DNA of 64,000 nucleotides from Amoebidium appalachense (GCA_963693365.1 CAVNZM010000006.1:1302001-1366000), one strand, 5' to 3'; shown: positions 9,509 to 22,626, counted from the first letter of the stretch. Numbers and translations are program-made. The notes: generated from the letters alone by a model not told the origin.

Positions 9509-11858
9509 GGGGGGGGAGGGTAGGACGGAAGGGAGGAGGAGGGGGAGAAAAGGAAGGGTAGCCGTTGTCAGAAAACCAAAGCCGGGTGAACGGCTTCACA
9601 GCAGGGCATCAGACGAGAACAGTCTATGTACGATGGATAGGCTCCGGAAGCAGTATGTTTGTGTGGCGGGAGTGATTACGTGTGTGTGGAAGGGGGATGG
9701 GGGGGGGGGGGGGGGGGGGGGGGGAAGGACTTGGCGAGAGTGAGCTAATGGGGAGGATGGTTGGCCATACAGGTTCCTGGGGTGAAAACCACGATGACAG
9801 AGTTGAATAGATTTATAGGGGGCTCAGGGTGGGGGGAGGGGGGGGGATGCACGTGACGTGTAGTCAATCATATCATACCCTAAATGCCGTCAGGTCGTTG
9901 GCATCCTTCCACATCTGATTGTTGAGAAGGAGCATCAGGCGATTCTGTTGGGGGAGGTGGGTAGGTATGGGGAGGGAGGGAGGGGGGGGGGGGGGGGGGG
10001 AGGAAGGGTAATGTTATCAACCATACTAATTACGAACTGGCAACGTTTGCTGGTCTGTAGAATATTAGGTGCCCAATTGGTTCAAGATGAAGTGTGGGGA
10101 ATCAGTAGCAGGAGATTCAACGCAGATGCAAAGCCCTGTGGGGTGGGGTGGTTGGGGCATAAAACGTGAACAGGGCAACATGCAGAAGTGAGGGGGGTAG
10201 GAGTGCAGGTGGGAAAGGGGCGATCCGATCAGGTTTAATGGTGAGGGTGGGTGGGGCCCCTTGGAGGGGGAGGGAGGGGGGGGGGGGGGGGAGGGGGGGG
10301 GGGGGGGGGGGGGGGCATCATGGCGGTTATGTGTGCTGGAAGGTGAAGTGAGTTCTGGGAGATGAGGACCCGCAGGGGGGGAGGGGGGAGGGGGGGGGGG
10401 GGTATTACGGGGAACTGTGGGTCCTGGACCTCATCCAGCGTGAAGCTGCGGCGGCGAAGACGGGCCAAGGCTGCAGGGTCATTGACTAGGTTGTCAAGGG
10501 GGAGGGACTGCGCGGGGGGAGGGGGGGGGGAGGGGGGGGGGGGGAGTAAATGTTAAGGTGATGCCGTTTCGGTGCCAAAATCAATGCACCCACATGCACG
10601 TGGACATGTGCAGATGGGTGGGTGTGTGCATGCGGTGGAAAATGGTGGTGGTAAGCATGTGCCTGGGTGTGCAAGTGTGCATGCGCCTGTGTGAAGTTCA
10701 TGAGGCTGAGCATTAACCAAAAAAAAAAAAAAAAAAAAACGTAGCATCGGATGAATGTATGTGCTGGCAAGTTACCATGTTTTTGATGGTGTGTGTACGA
10801 TTTGTATGCGTAGAGGGTAGGAGGGAAGGCGGTTACCTTAGGCAGTTTGTTCCCCAGGCCGTAAAGAACATTAGAGGGGCAGTTGCATTTCCCACCATAG
10901 CTGGATGGGGCACATGCTAAAATTAGAAAGTACTCCCTCTGAGCCATCACTTGCTACCTTAATGAACACCGGACACATAGAAGTAAGACAATCGAGTATT
11001 CCTATACATAGATGCCTCCAGTCACATGTACTGCCTTTCTTACATAAAAAGAACCCCCCAAAAAAGAATAGAAATAATTCCAAAAACCAATTGCAAATGT
11101 GGACAGACTCGGCAACTTCAGAGAAACAACAGAATGCCCCTTTTAGAGTTCATGGCTGATGGGTGGAGAGGGCGGGTGGGCGGGGGAGAGGGTGGGTGAC
11201 CCACATAAGTACAGGATGAAACAAGTACAGTATGAACTACCCCTGGATCATTTTCTGCAGGTTTTAGGGAGAAAACAGCAAGTGGAGTGATTCATATATA
11301 AGTGCTAGTGTGTGTGTGGTGGGTGTGGGGATGGGGATGGTGGGGGATGGGGATGGTGGGGGGTGGGGTGGTGGGGGGAAGGGGGGAAGATAAAGCACGC
11401 ACCACTCGGACTGAGTCATGACCTTGAACTGAGCAACCACCCCGGTGTTGTCTGGGTTGGCTGGGTCCTGTCCGGCACAATTGAACTCCATGCAGGGCCT
11501 GTGTGTGCGTATATGTGTGTCAGGTGGTGAGTTTGAAATAATGTGTAGTAATGCTCCACAAGAATGGGCGAATTGAACTCCATGCAGGGCCTGTGTGTGC
11601 GTATATGTGTGTCAGGTGGTGAGCTTGAAATAATGTGTAGTAATGCTCCACAAGAATGGGCGAATTTTGACTCGGTCGGGCAATGGGTATGCACATCAGC
11701 ATGTGAGCGAATCAGAGGAGAGGGGCTTTCATGGGGAGCAGAGCGGCAGAGAGACAGACCGGCCGGGGGGAATTGTGTGATTTTAGCCGTGTGCTAGTTG
11801 TGCATGTTATTATTGGTTGGGAGAAGGTGGGTATGGCTTGTTTTCACTTTTTCGTCTT

Positions 11859-11906
<48 letters not shown>

Positions 11907-12422
11907 GGTTGGTTGTGTGATTACAGCTGTGTGCTAGTTGTGCATGCTATTCATGGTTGGGATGAGGCGGGATTGGCATGTTTTTGCTTCGTTTTGGGGG
12001 GGGGTGGGGGGAGGGGGAGGGAGGGTAGGGGGGAGGATACCCGTCCGGACCAGTGTTTCTGACGATGCAAGTCTTGCCCGCAACTGAAGCAAAGTCTGTG
12101 GGTGGCAAGAGAGGATGGTAAATGACAAAGGCAGAAGACCCGATGTAAGGTGGGGGGGAGGGGGTGGGGTGAAGGGGGGGGGGGGGGAAGGTGTTTTCTT
12201 ATAGACGGGTTTCAACCGAGGGGGCATTGGGGCACACTTTTATGTCAGAAAGTTTACTGACACTTTTCCTTCGCCTTCATATCTTCCTTTTCTTTCCATC
12301 CGCTCTTTTCTCTTTTTCATTTTTTGGGGAATAGGGAGCTTGGGGGTGGGTGGGCGGGGGATATGGATGGGGGTGGGATCAATGTAGGGGGTTCTTATTC
12401 GTTTCCGATATTTTAGTTCTCC

Positions 12423-12458
<36 letters not shown>

Positions 12459-12991
12459 TTGGGGAGGGGGGGGGGGGGGGATGGAGCTGAAGGAAGGGGG
12501 TGGAGAGGGGGTGGGGGGAAGAGTCCGTGACGTGGAGAGTTCAGCCTCGTTTGAGGGGGAAGTGATACCTTATCTGGGATGGGTATGCTGGGGGATTGGT
12601 GTTGTAAGGTGCAGGTAGGGGAAAGAGGGGGGTAAGAGTGAATGCATACCGATGATGACGTCACTGCGCTGGGCGGGATGCATGAAGAGCTCCTCTGTGG
12701 TCACCACACCAATCGAACGCGAGAAAAGTCCTGGTTTTAGCCATACATGGTTAGGCATGCCCTTGCACCATTGGCTTTTTCATTTTCTTAGCAGTTAAAT
12801 TTGTGTGAGTAAATAGCAGTTGCGCTGATAATCTCATTTCCTTTTTTTCGTCTCCGTTCATGTGACGTCGAAAAGGGGAGGGGAAGAGAGCTGCAATAAT
12901 CTATTATCAAGATCAAAACAACTGAAGGATTGAGAAGAATTTTGTGAATGCATGTACACTGGGAGCAGGTCGGAGAGAGTGTTGTGTGTGT

Positions 12992-13027
<36 letters not shown>

Positions 13028-13232
13028 GGGGGGGGGGGGGGGGGGGGGGGGGATGGGAGAGATGGACACCGCCATCGGAGCCGATGATGTTAAAGGGCAG
13101 CTGTTGGCCCTCGCAGTCAATGTGCAGCTTAAAGAAACGCGAGTTTGCGGCATCGAGTATGCGGAACCGGTACTGGCGCGGCTGAACGGTCAGGGTGGGC
13201 CTGTGGTTGTCGTACGGTTTTTTTTTTTTTTT

Positions 13233-13293
<61 letters not shown>

Positions 13294-13374
13294 GTTAGAG
13301 ATATGTTGGGGTTGAAGGACATGTTAACACTGTGAAGGGGACGGTGGAAGCGTAAAGCCGGCATGGGATGATTT

Positions 13375-13410
<36 letters not shown>

Positions 13411-13513
13411 CGTTGTTGGTTTTTTCTTTGTTGGGGTGGGTGTGGGGTGGGGAATGATCTACGGACCAGACTGTTTTTTTCCTTTTTTCTTTCTTTCTTT
13501 CTTTCTTTCTTTT

Positions 13514-13557
<44 letters not shown>

Positions 13558-14261
13558 CTACGAACCAGACTTTGCCGTTGACCAGGATTGCATTGCCAAA
13601 GAACTCAGGGACAACGGAGGGGTTGGGAAGGCCTGTGGATGAGAAATTTACCAAAAGGCAACATTTATGTTTTCACCGCCCATACACAGAGACAGAACGA
13701 TGCTGCTCCGTGCATCCGGCGTTTGGGCCGAGAACTACCACAACACAGTTTGGTGGACCAAAGCCGAGAGCCGTGGGGAAAGAGGGAGGTGAAGGGGAAG
13801 CGAAAATTGGGTGGGTCTAAAAGTGACGGGGGCAGTGTGTTCAAAGACGGAGAGCGGTCTAATGGTGAAGCAGAGAGGACAAAGACGGGGAGAATGGGCG
13901 AAAAACTGTTTTGGTGTATTTGCGGGGGGGGGGGGGGGGGGGGGGGGGGGGAGGAGGGGGGGGGGGGGGGGGGGGGGGGTAGAAAGGAGGAAAGAAAAGG
14001 GGGAAGGGAGGGGTTTGCAAGGAAGGAAGGCGGGAACTGAGGGTAAGGGAGGAGGTGGGGGGAGCCCGAGGGGGGTGGGGCTCATTGCAGATGGCTGGGT
14101 GGAGGTGTGGGAGTAGGGAGGGAGGAAGAGGTGGGGGAGAGGGCGGGGGAGGGGGGGGGAGGGGGGAGTCATACCCTCAACACATGCAGGGTCTACGGGG
14201 CCATAGAGCTGCTCTGCACAGTTAGCCGGGTAGAAGAGATCTCCGGACTGCTTGAAGGCCC

Positions 14262-14301
<40 letters not shown>

Positions 14302-14347
14302 GTTAGTGGAGGGGGGATAATAGGCATCTGTATTTAATACTGAAAAA

Positions 14348-14414
<67 letters not shown>

Positions 14415-14916
14415 GGGGGGATGGTTTTTTTTTGAGGGGGGGGGGGGGGGTGCGCGTGTGTGTGTATGTGTGTGCACGTAAAGGGCAGGGGGTGGTTAGT
14501 AGGGCAGGGGGTGGTTAGTGGGGGGGGGGGGGGGATAATAGGAATCTGTATTTAATACTGAAAAACAGTGTATGTGTGCGTGTGTCTGTTTGGGGGGAGG
14601 GGGGGGGGGGGGGGGGGAGGGGGGGATGTTTTTTTTTTTTTTTTTTTTTTTGTGGGGGGGGGGGGGGGGGGGGGGGATATATCAGGCATCTCAGAGCTAC
14701 TGATATTAAAAAGACGGAGTGAAGCTCTGACAGATGCATTCACAAGGTAAGAGGGAGTTTAGGGGGGGGAGAAAACTCCACAAGGGCAGAATCCGAGGGG
14801 GAAACATGGAGCATACGGTTCGAAGAATAATTTTTAAGGCCCGGAGAGTTTGAGATAATAGTCGTGCCTAGAGGGGATAAGACTTTAGGAGGTAGAAAAG
14901 GGGTAGAGGGGGGAGT

Positions 14917-14948
<32 letters not shown>

Positions 14949-15414
14949 GAAGGGAGGGGGGGTGGAGGGGGGGGGGAGAAGGGGGGCTGGTGCAGACCTG
15001 TCGACGATAGCAAATGGAATTTCACAGCCACCCCTGCTGGGGGGTTTGAAGAATGCGGGAGGCAGGGCACTCCTCTCGGCAGCATCCCGGATAAAGTAGA
15101 AACCAGCCAGACCTGTGATAGGGTGTGAATGCCATAGTGTGCATGTGCATGTATGCTCAAACTTGAAAATGTGTGGCTGTGTTGAACATCGTGCGTGTAG
15201 GCTGTGTTGAACATCGTGCGTGTAGGTGTTGAGGCTAGTTCGGGTGGTGTTGTGTGTGATTTAAACTGTGGGTTCAAAGCAGTGGGGAGGAAGGAAGTAC
15301 TATAAATTGAAGTCGGACCTTTAAGCAACACCGGATACCTATTGAGATTGAAAAAGGTGTGTGGTCGGGGATTGCGTAAGGGGAGGCATGAACGAGAACG
15401 AGAAGGCATTGTGT

Positions 15415-15469
<55 letters not shown>

Positions 15470-16137
15470 GAATTGTGGTTGGACCTGCGTAGACATTGAG
15501 GCGGGTGATGCCGAGGGCATGGTCGTGGTAGAAGTCGGTCGTGGCCCTCTGAGTGTTGCTGTGGGTGTGTAACCTTTAAGTTATTTTCTGCCACCGTGTG
15601 TGTGTGTGTGTGTGTGTGTATGCGTGCATACGTGCGCAGACATATCGCGGTGTGGATGCTCGTTTTTAATGATTATGTGTACATGACAGTGGTGCTTGGG
15701 TATCCAGCGAACATCATGACAGGCAAAAGGGCAAAAATCCCAGATGGAGGTTATATTGGTGTACCCACATGACCAACGGATATGGTGGGACAGAGAGAGA
15801 GAGAGAGGGAGAGGGCGCAGACCGGTTAGCACAAGGGACGGGAACGGGGGCACTGGGAGGGATTGAGGAAAAGGTGAGAGAAAGGGAGAGGAGGAGGGGA
15901 GAGGCGAGGAGAGGGGGAAGGCAGTGCCGGGGGCTGGGGAACAAAGCGGGGACTAGAAAATTTGGACAGAGGAAGTGTGCAGGAATGTGCCCACGTACTC
16001 GTAAAAGAGGCTCTCCGTGTCTGAGGCCCTCATGCGGCCAGCGGCCGGGCAGCCAGGGGGGTGATGGCTTTGGGGGCACCCACTGGGACCTTGAAGAGCT
16101 CAGCATAGCCGTCATAGCGGGCATCCGTGTGGCCTGG

Positions 16138-16198
<61 letters not shown>

Positions 16199-17913
16199 TA
16201 GAACTTCATATGCGGGGCAGGCAGGTACAGGCCGCTAAATTGATATGAACGCGTGCACGATACATTAATTGTTTTATCATGCAGGGACAGAATCATGGTT
16301 TGTATAATAGGCATACACATGCAAACACACAGCTAAACATACACGTGCAAACACACACCTCCGTGTTGATGCACCACTGTGCGCACCTCCGGGCAGCCCT
16401 CAGGCCCGTGGAGGGTCTTGTCCACAGGAAGGAAATGACTGGTCGGTAGGCGGTTGGTGATTTTCACTGTGTGTTTTGATTGATTAGCTCTGCGGCATGT
16501 GGGCCATGGGGCGCGATATAATGATTCAGCAAGAAGCCGCCAACACAGATAGGTTGCCTTGACTTGGGCATATGATCTTACATGTATAAATCAGATCACT
16601 TGAGTGTATATTGAGTGAACTTAGGCATACAGCACTATTACGTCTTCAATTTAACATGAGCAGCGGTTTTTCGGGCCAAAAACAAATGTTATGATAGAGA
16701 TGGGGGGCTGTAATGGGTACATTTTATTTTTCTTTTCTTTTTTTTTTTTTTTTTGGGGGGGGGGGGGGGAAGGGGGGGGGGGGGGGGGGAGGGGGGGGGA
16801 TAGGAAGGGGACACATGTATTTATGATTGAAGTTGATGAGTGGTTTGCGCCCACATTGGAAAGTGGCTGTAGGAAAAGCAAGGGGAAATGTGGGGAAAGG
16901 GGATCCGAGAGGGAGTGACGGAGTGGTTCATTCACCATTGATAACCTTGTTAGCCTCAACCTCAAAGGAGTCTGCAGGGAACTTGCCGTTGTAGCCCCAA
17001 AGGAGAGTCGGCCCCAGCTCACTGCAATGTGTGCGTGTGCATGAGTATGCCATGTATATTGTTGAACGTGGTGTGTGAGGTGTGCCCGTGTGCGTGTGGT
17101 GGTGGCAGTGGTGTGTGGTGGTGGTGGTTTGTGTGTGTGTGTTTTAAGAGGGGGGGGGAGGGGGGGAGGATGTGTGTTGGGGGGGGAGAGGGCAACAGGT
17201 CAGAGAACGGTCTTATAGAGCTACGCATACAGGCGTTTTAGGTAAACATACCCTGGGTGACCATGAAAACCTTGGGACCATATGATTCAGCAATGAGATG
17301 CCTTAGGAATTCAAAGTGCCACGGTGGCGGAGGCCGCCACCACGCCCCGGCGCTGGGAGAGGGGGGGGGGGGGGGGGGGGGAGGAGGGGGAGGGGGGGGG
17401 GGGGGGGGGGGGGCTAGGCATAGGTTTGCCGGAAGTAGCCTCTACCCATAACAAAACATCGGGACCATATATATTATGAAAGCAATTACTAGACACATCC
17501 AGTCCCCACCTGTGCAGCTGCTGCCTGAACTGCACCTCGTTGAGCTGATAGATCGGAATCCTGCCAGGGGTTGTGATCTGGCCATGGCGCCTGGCACGGG
17601 GGGCATCTCCGCTCTGTTTGTCCTCGACCAGCTTGAGCAGTGTTGCGGTGTCGTTGTTGGTCACCGCTTGCTGCATGGGCCCCGGTGCGGACCCGAAGTT
17701 GTACGGTTTTGTGCGATCGTAAAACGGAATTCTGTTAGGACAGCGACCGCGGATAAAGTCGTTGGTGAAGATAGAGCTGCAGTCGACAGAGGAAGAGGAT
17801 TGCTGCACCCCGGGAAACGGAAGTGGGTCGATGAACTTGGTGAGTGTGCGGGTGTCAAGCACGCCTGGGGGCAGATTGTCCTGGGCAGCTGCAGGTATTT
17901 TGCGAGCCATCAT
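8234..17913 (-). CDS. Multicopper oxidase, bilirubin oxidase / CotA-laccase type, 18 exons
   Basis: It oxidises phenolic, pyrrolic or metal substrates and reduces O2 to water. Exons, 5' to 3': 17510-17913, 16936-17021, 16359-16466, 16080-16133, 15999-16020, 15485-15558, 14998-15112, 14175-14260, 13566-13632, 13070-13200, 12650-12730, 12041-12095, 11399-11498, 10409-10507, 9879-9944, 9271-9420, 8845-8940, 8234-8269. They total 1830 nt with matching phases (609 residues). Copper ligands: HQH (196-198), HDH (236-238), HPIHLH (531-536), HCH (588-590), then H594 and axial M599, spaced as in CotA. LLWGYNGKFP, DFYHDHALGITR and RFRILDAANSRF are family hallmarks. Alternative points: the start could be at 17970; exon 13 could end 24 nt earlier; the usual PKxG segment before VELWELVN is missing, so one small exon may be overlooked. 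No signal peptide is visible at the chosen start, so an upstream exon is possible. Confidence 0.92.
8961..9030. repeat. 30-bp tandem repeat in an oxidase intron
   Basis: A unit beginning ccgttaggtaagcag and ending aatcaaacacag is repeated with exact 30-bp period; the third copy is partial. It lies within the intron before the penultimate coding exon. Each unit contains a CCAAT-like CCAATC core and GGTAAG, a donor-like string on the plus strand only. Confidence 0.85.
11481..11664. repeat. 92-bp tandem duplication spanning an oxidase exon boundary
   Basis: The first unit starts at 11481 and the second at 11573, with only a few differences. The unit includes the 3' splice site and the first codons (PCMEFN) of the exon 11399-11498, so the gene carries a second, decoy copy of that splice acceptor and exon start. 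Confidence 0.85.
14297..14574. repeat. Dispersed duplicate of about 60 bp in an oxidase intron
   Basis: The segment ggttagtg...gataatagg.atctgtatttaatactgaaaaacagtgt occurs at about 14299-14353 and again at about 14512-14570. The two copies are separated by TG and G tracts. This looks like a local segmental duplication that has since accumulated homopolymer changes. Confidence 0.7.
15176..15225. repeat. 25-bp perfect tandem duplication
   Basis: The unit gctgtgttgaacatcgtgcg plus tgtag occurs twice in direct succession in the intron between exons 15485-15558 and 14998-15112. Confidence 0.9.
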
Positions 17914-20200
17914 AGTTAGTTGTTGGTTGTAGAAGGCATGAATATTAGATGGGCAATGTATCGAACCCATTTCACCATAACAAAAGTGCCCAGAGTTGTT
18001 AGTGGTGGTGGTGGTAAGGGGAGGGGGGAGAAGAGGGGCCGGGGGTGGCGGAGGCGGAGAAGGGGGGATGCCGCAAAGATAAATACACGGAATATAAGTA
18101 ACCGTTACTGATCATGAGAGAGTCGTGTCATACTATGTACGCATGTGGGGGCATCGACATTGCGTCGTCCCTAGAGTATTATATGCGATGTGGTCATGGC
18201 TGGAGGAAGTTGTCACTACTGGCCTTGGCCACACATGTTGCGCAAGGGGCCTTCATCTAGCTATCGAGTATCATCAGGGCATTGGGGGCTACATGCCTGC
18301 GTTCCTGGCGGAAGCTAGCGCCGTAATGGCGCACAGGAGTTTGAAGCTGACCATCGTGCCGTGTAGTTATGCGAACCGCCGGATATCTCACGAAGCCCGA
18401 GTCTTGGTTGCTGCTTACGCTTGGTTTCAGCAGTGAAGTGAATGCTGCCTGCACTGTGAAGGTGTACATGTAGCGGTGCTGCTTATATACTCTTGTCTCG
18501 GTGGTTTGGCAGCTTTGACAATAGTGCTCAAGAAAAAAACTTGATAGGTATCTGTGTCTATGGCCAAATGTTTTGGACAAGTGTGCCTATCTGGTGGCTC
18601 CATGCAGCTCCCACTTGGTCGCTATTTCGTACTTCCCACGTGCACACGTGTGTACAAGAGTGTGCAGACGTGCATGCATCCTCAAGCTTGGACGCGTACA
18701 TATGACATGAACACATTTGTAACAGTCTCCGGATACAAGTACAGAAGCAAGGACCCCTGGGAGCGCGCGGGACTGGCCATGGGAACGCAGATAATAAACA
18801 CGTCATCATACAGTATTTATATGTATACATGCTGCTGATCAACAGATACCGTATTGATATGTATCATATGACATCACTGCTGTGAGCTCTTATGTACGGT
18901 ATGTAACTGGGTCTCTCCAAAGTTTCCAAACAGCCATGGCCATGTCATAACTTTATTGCTAAGGCTGCGGGTTTTACGAATGTAAACTGACACCCATGCT
19001 CTATGTTGGTGCTGACAGCTTCCTCTGCTCATGACGGGGGTGCAACGCTGCGAGTCTCAGGCTCTCACTCTCTCTCAGGCTAAGTAGTAGTAAGTACCGC
19101 TTGGTGATTGGTCGCCCGGACCATGTATTGACATGGATCCAGATCCAAAGATCCTATAGGAGATTGAGAGCCAATCATTGAGAGCCAATCCATTAGATCT
19201 AGATTTTATCTCTAGTCGATCTAGTTCCTCTGTAACAGCTCTAAATGCTGTACCTTACGGTCACACTTTCTTTTACCCACAATGCAAATGTCAGACCAAA
19301 TAAAAATGTTTCCGCTTTACACAATTGCATTATGAACACCATCTATTTGCATCAATCCGTGCCGGCGAAGCACCGTGGAAACACTCGATTATGATTATTG
19401 TATTCACGGCAGCACATTGTTATCATGGCCCCAGTGGCCATATGCATGCATATGGCTACTGGGCCTAGAGCCTACTGGGCCGTGCTTCGACTCCATATGC
19501 AGCCAAGTCAAGCAGGCAGTAGGGTCCGCGACAGGCTCACGTGGGGTGGCCATGGGTGCGGCAGAAATCAAGCAACCAGACTAAGTGACACTGAGAACAA
19601 CGGCAGAGTGACATGCGAGCTCGCGCATGTGGTACGCAAGTGAGAGGCAGAGTAGAGCGTGACTGAGAACGAACGTGGGCATGAACGAAGGTGGGCATGT
19701 GTGTTAACAATATGTGATCCCTAGGGGGAAAACGTACGGCCGCGGACTGGGGGAATTTCTAGCCGGTGGAGGCACATAGCCTCCTTATCTGAATTCGAAG
19801 ATAAGAGGCCTTGCAATTGTGGAGGCAGCACATGTACGCGTGCAGATATTTATTAAAGGGAGCTTCGGATCCCAAAAAGGATGCCACGGCCATATGCATG
19901 GTCAGCCGTGCATGGGTTCGCACATTCGTGGGTGCACGTGGTTGGGTGGCTAGCTGCCAGGTGGTGGGTTAACAACAAGTGGTGGTGTTAACGTTGGTGA
20001 ATGCGGGTCGTGTGTGTGTGTGCATGTTTGTGGTCGTGTGTGTGTGTGTGCGTGTGTGCGTGTGCGTGTATGTGTGTGTTTGTGTGTGTGTGTGGGGGGG
20101 GGGGGGGGGGGGGGGGGGGGGAGGAGGGGGGGGGGGGGGGGGGGGGGGAACACGAGCTGATGGTCTGGCCTAGGTGTCCGGGTGGCTGTATAATATAATT
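17914..20200. other. Gene-poor spacer upstream of the oxidase
   Basis: I found no convincing coding exon. Short open frames at 18125-18436 and 19375-19643 resemble no family and lack a clear splice context. The first few hundred bases should hold the 5' UTR and promoter of the oxidase gene. (TG)n and G runs begin near 20010. Confidence 0.5.
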
Positions 20201-20211
20201 TCGTACGCGCG

Positions 20212-20212
20212 C

Positions 20213-20243
<31 letters not shown>

Positions 20244-20260
20244 TGTGTGTACACATGTGC

Positions 20261-20341
<81 letters not shown>

Positions 20342-20363
20342 ACATGTGTGTGTGTGTGTGTGA

Positions 20364-20406
<43 letters not shown>

Positions 20407-20415
20407 ACATGTGCC

Positions 20416-20484
<69 letters not shown>

Positions 20485-20538
20485 ACATGTGTGTGTTTGT
20501 TTGTGTGTGTGTGCACGTGTGTGTGTGTTGCACGTGTT

Positions 20539-20604
<66 letters not shown>

Positions 20605-20622
20605 CGTGTGTCACGGTGTGAT
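20212..20622. repeat. Compound CG/TG microsatellite
   Basis: A (CG)n block at 20206-20226 is followed by several long (TG)n runs broken by short spacers such as tacacatgtgccac, which recurs at 20249-20262 and 20402-20415. Long alternating purine-pyrimidine tracts of this kind can adopt Z-DNA; no gene is involved. Confidence 0.95.
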
Positions 20623-20849
20623 AATCATTGAGTGTGTGTGTGTGTTTGTGTGTGTTTTTGTCTGTGTACGCGCGCATGCACACGTGTGTGCGTGCACATT
20701 GTGGTTTGTATAAATATTTCATGTGTGTGAGCATGTACTTAATGTCACCCAGTGGTGTACATACGTGTTTATGTAATTTACACATGGAAGGCGAAAGGGG
20801 AAAGGGGGGTTTTGAGATGGGAATATGCTACTACTAGAGGGCGGTGGGA

Positions 20850-21095
20850 AGATCCACATTAGTGACCCAGAGGTTTTGAGGCGGTGCAATAGATTCAGAA
20901 AAGCAGCGTGCACGTTGTCCGAGAGCGGCGTGTCAAATTTGTCAGCTACGGTATTGGGAAATGCCGCCGCTGCGAGTGTGACACGAAGAATAAGGCCATT
21001 GCCCAAAGATTTTGAGATTCGTTTTTTATTGTTCTTTATTATTATTAATATTTTCAAAGTTTTTTTCTTTTGTGGGGTGTGGGGCGGGTTGGGGT

Positions 21096-21137
<42 letters not shown>

Positions 21138-21300
21138 CTCAATAAAAGGGAAGGGTGGGTGGGTGGGTTGGTGGGAGGCTGGGTTGGTTAGGGGGGAGGA
21201 GGGAGGTGGTATCAAAATTCCCCTCAGGCTACCAGACGTACTATCCTCCCCCCGGCTAGTGTAATAAGAATGTGACCGAGGCTAAGTGGAACGGGGAAGA

Positions 21301-21348
<48 letters not shown>

Positions 21349-21640
21349 AAAATAATAATAATAAAATCAGCCCCCCTCGGCCTTGGATTCCGTTCCACTC
21401 ACCGTTCTCCCTCTTCCCTACATCCGGCCAGATTTCCCACGTGCAGTTTCACTCTGAGAAGGGTTTGTAAGTGTGATCACGGTATCGTTATCGTATTCAT
21501 TCTGTGCAATGCCTGTGTATCAGGTCTTTGTGTGTTGTATGAAACTTGTGTAACAGTGCCAAGTGTGTATATTTGATGGCGCAGCTATCTATGGGGTCAG
21601 CTTGAACCAACGAATCTAACCATCACGGATTGTGAGGACC
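20850..21640. other. Spacer without recognisable gene
   Basis: It includes a long G run (about 21100-21137) and a C run followed by A (21303-21353). Short open frames across it have no recognisable similarity. Confidence 0.5.
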
Positions 21641-21670
21641 CAACCATATCGGCAAAGTTAACCTGCTCCT

Positions 21671-21900
21671 TGCAGAATTATTCTGCAAAACCAGAATTAT
21701 TCTTCCCGAAGCAGCAGAATGATTCTGCTAAAAGCAGAATAGTTCTACTTTTAGCAGGATAATTCTGCTATTAGCAGAATGGTTTTCTTTTTCTTTTTCT
21801 TTTCCTTTTTCTTTTCTTTTTTATTTTTTTTTTATAGCAGATTCATTTTTGCAGGAGAATTCTGCTTTCGCTAAATGCTCCAGAATAATTCTGCTCGGAG
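21671..21900. repeat. Cluster of short palindromes around GCAGAATnATTCTGC
   Basis: Perfect palindrome gcagaattattctgc at 21672-21686, then gcagaatgattctgc near 21714 and several variants (gcagaatagttctac, gcaggataattctgc, ccagaataattctgc), interrupted by a CT-rich tract at about 21783-21830. A partial copy, agaattattctt, recurs near 24112. It may be a satellite-like or transposon-end structure. No function can be assigned. Confidence 0.8.
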
Positions 21901-21993
21901 CAAATTGACTCTGCCGATGTGGTTGGGGCCTATTGTGCGTGTGAATGTGTATGTGTTTGCCTGCGCAATGCAAATTTGCGCGCGCGCGCGCGG

Positions 21994-22024
<31 letters not shown>

Positions 22025-22576
22025 TGTGTGTAAAGGCATGCGAATACACGCGTGTGTATGTACATGTGTTGAGCATGGTGTTTAGTTTCAGTGTCTAAGA
22101 CATATGCAAAATTGTACGTGCGTGTGCATGCGTGCGGGCGTGCGTGCGCGCGTGCGTGCGTGCGTGTGTGCGTGCGTGCGTGCGTATGAGTGTTTGTGTT
22201 TGTGTATGTGGCTGTTGTTGGCCGTGCATCATGTGACACCCGCATGTTGGCTTAGACAGAAAGGGAGATGGGAGGGACAGAGGTGGAGGCCGGCAACAGG
22301 AGTGAATGATTGGAAGCATTAGGGAGAAAATGTGTGTGCAAACGCTCTGTGGCCGTGTTTGTCTTGTGCATACATGGCACCCATGAGGTGTGCGTGAGAC
22401 GTGAGGCGTTCAAATGTCACCCTGTTTCTATGTGTGCATGTGTGCACATGCACGTATGTGTGTGCGCACGCAAGCATGTGTGTGTGCACACACGCGTGTG
22501 CATGTGTGTGTGTGTTTGTGTGTGTGTGCGTGTGTGCGCGCACGCATGAGTGTGCGAGCGCGCACGTGTGTGTGTG

Positions 22577-22626
<50 letters not shown>

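Noticed and set aside
20174-20785. Long Cys/Val and His/Thr open frames
   Set aside because: Direct product of (TG)n/(CA)n repeats in both directions; the same applies at 22417-23281, 47186-47872, 51546-54237 and 58448-59290.
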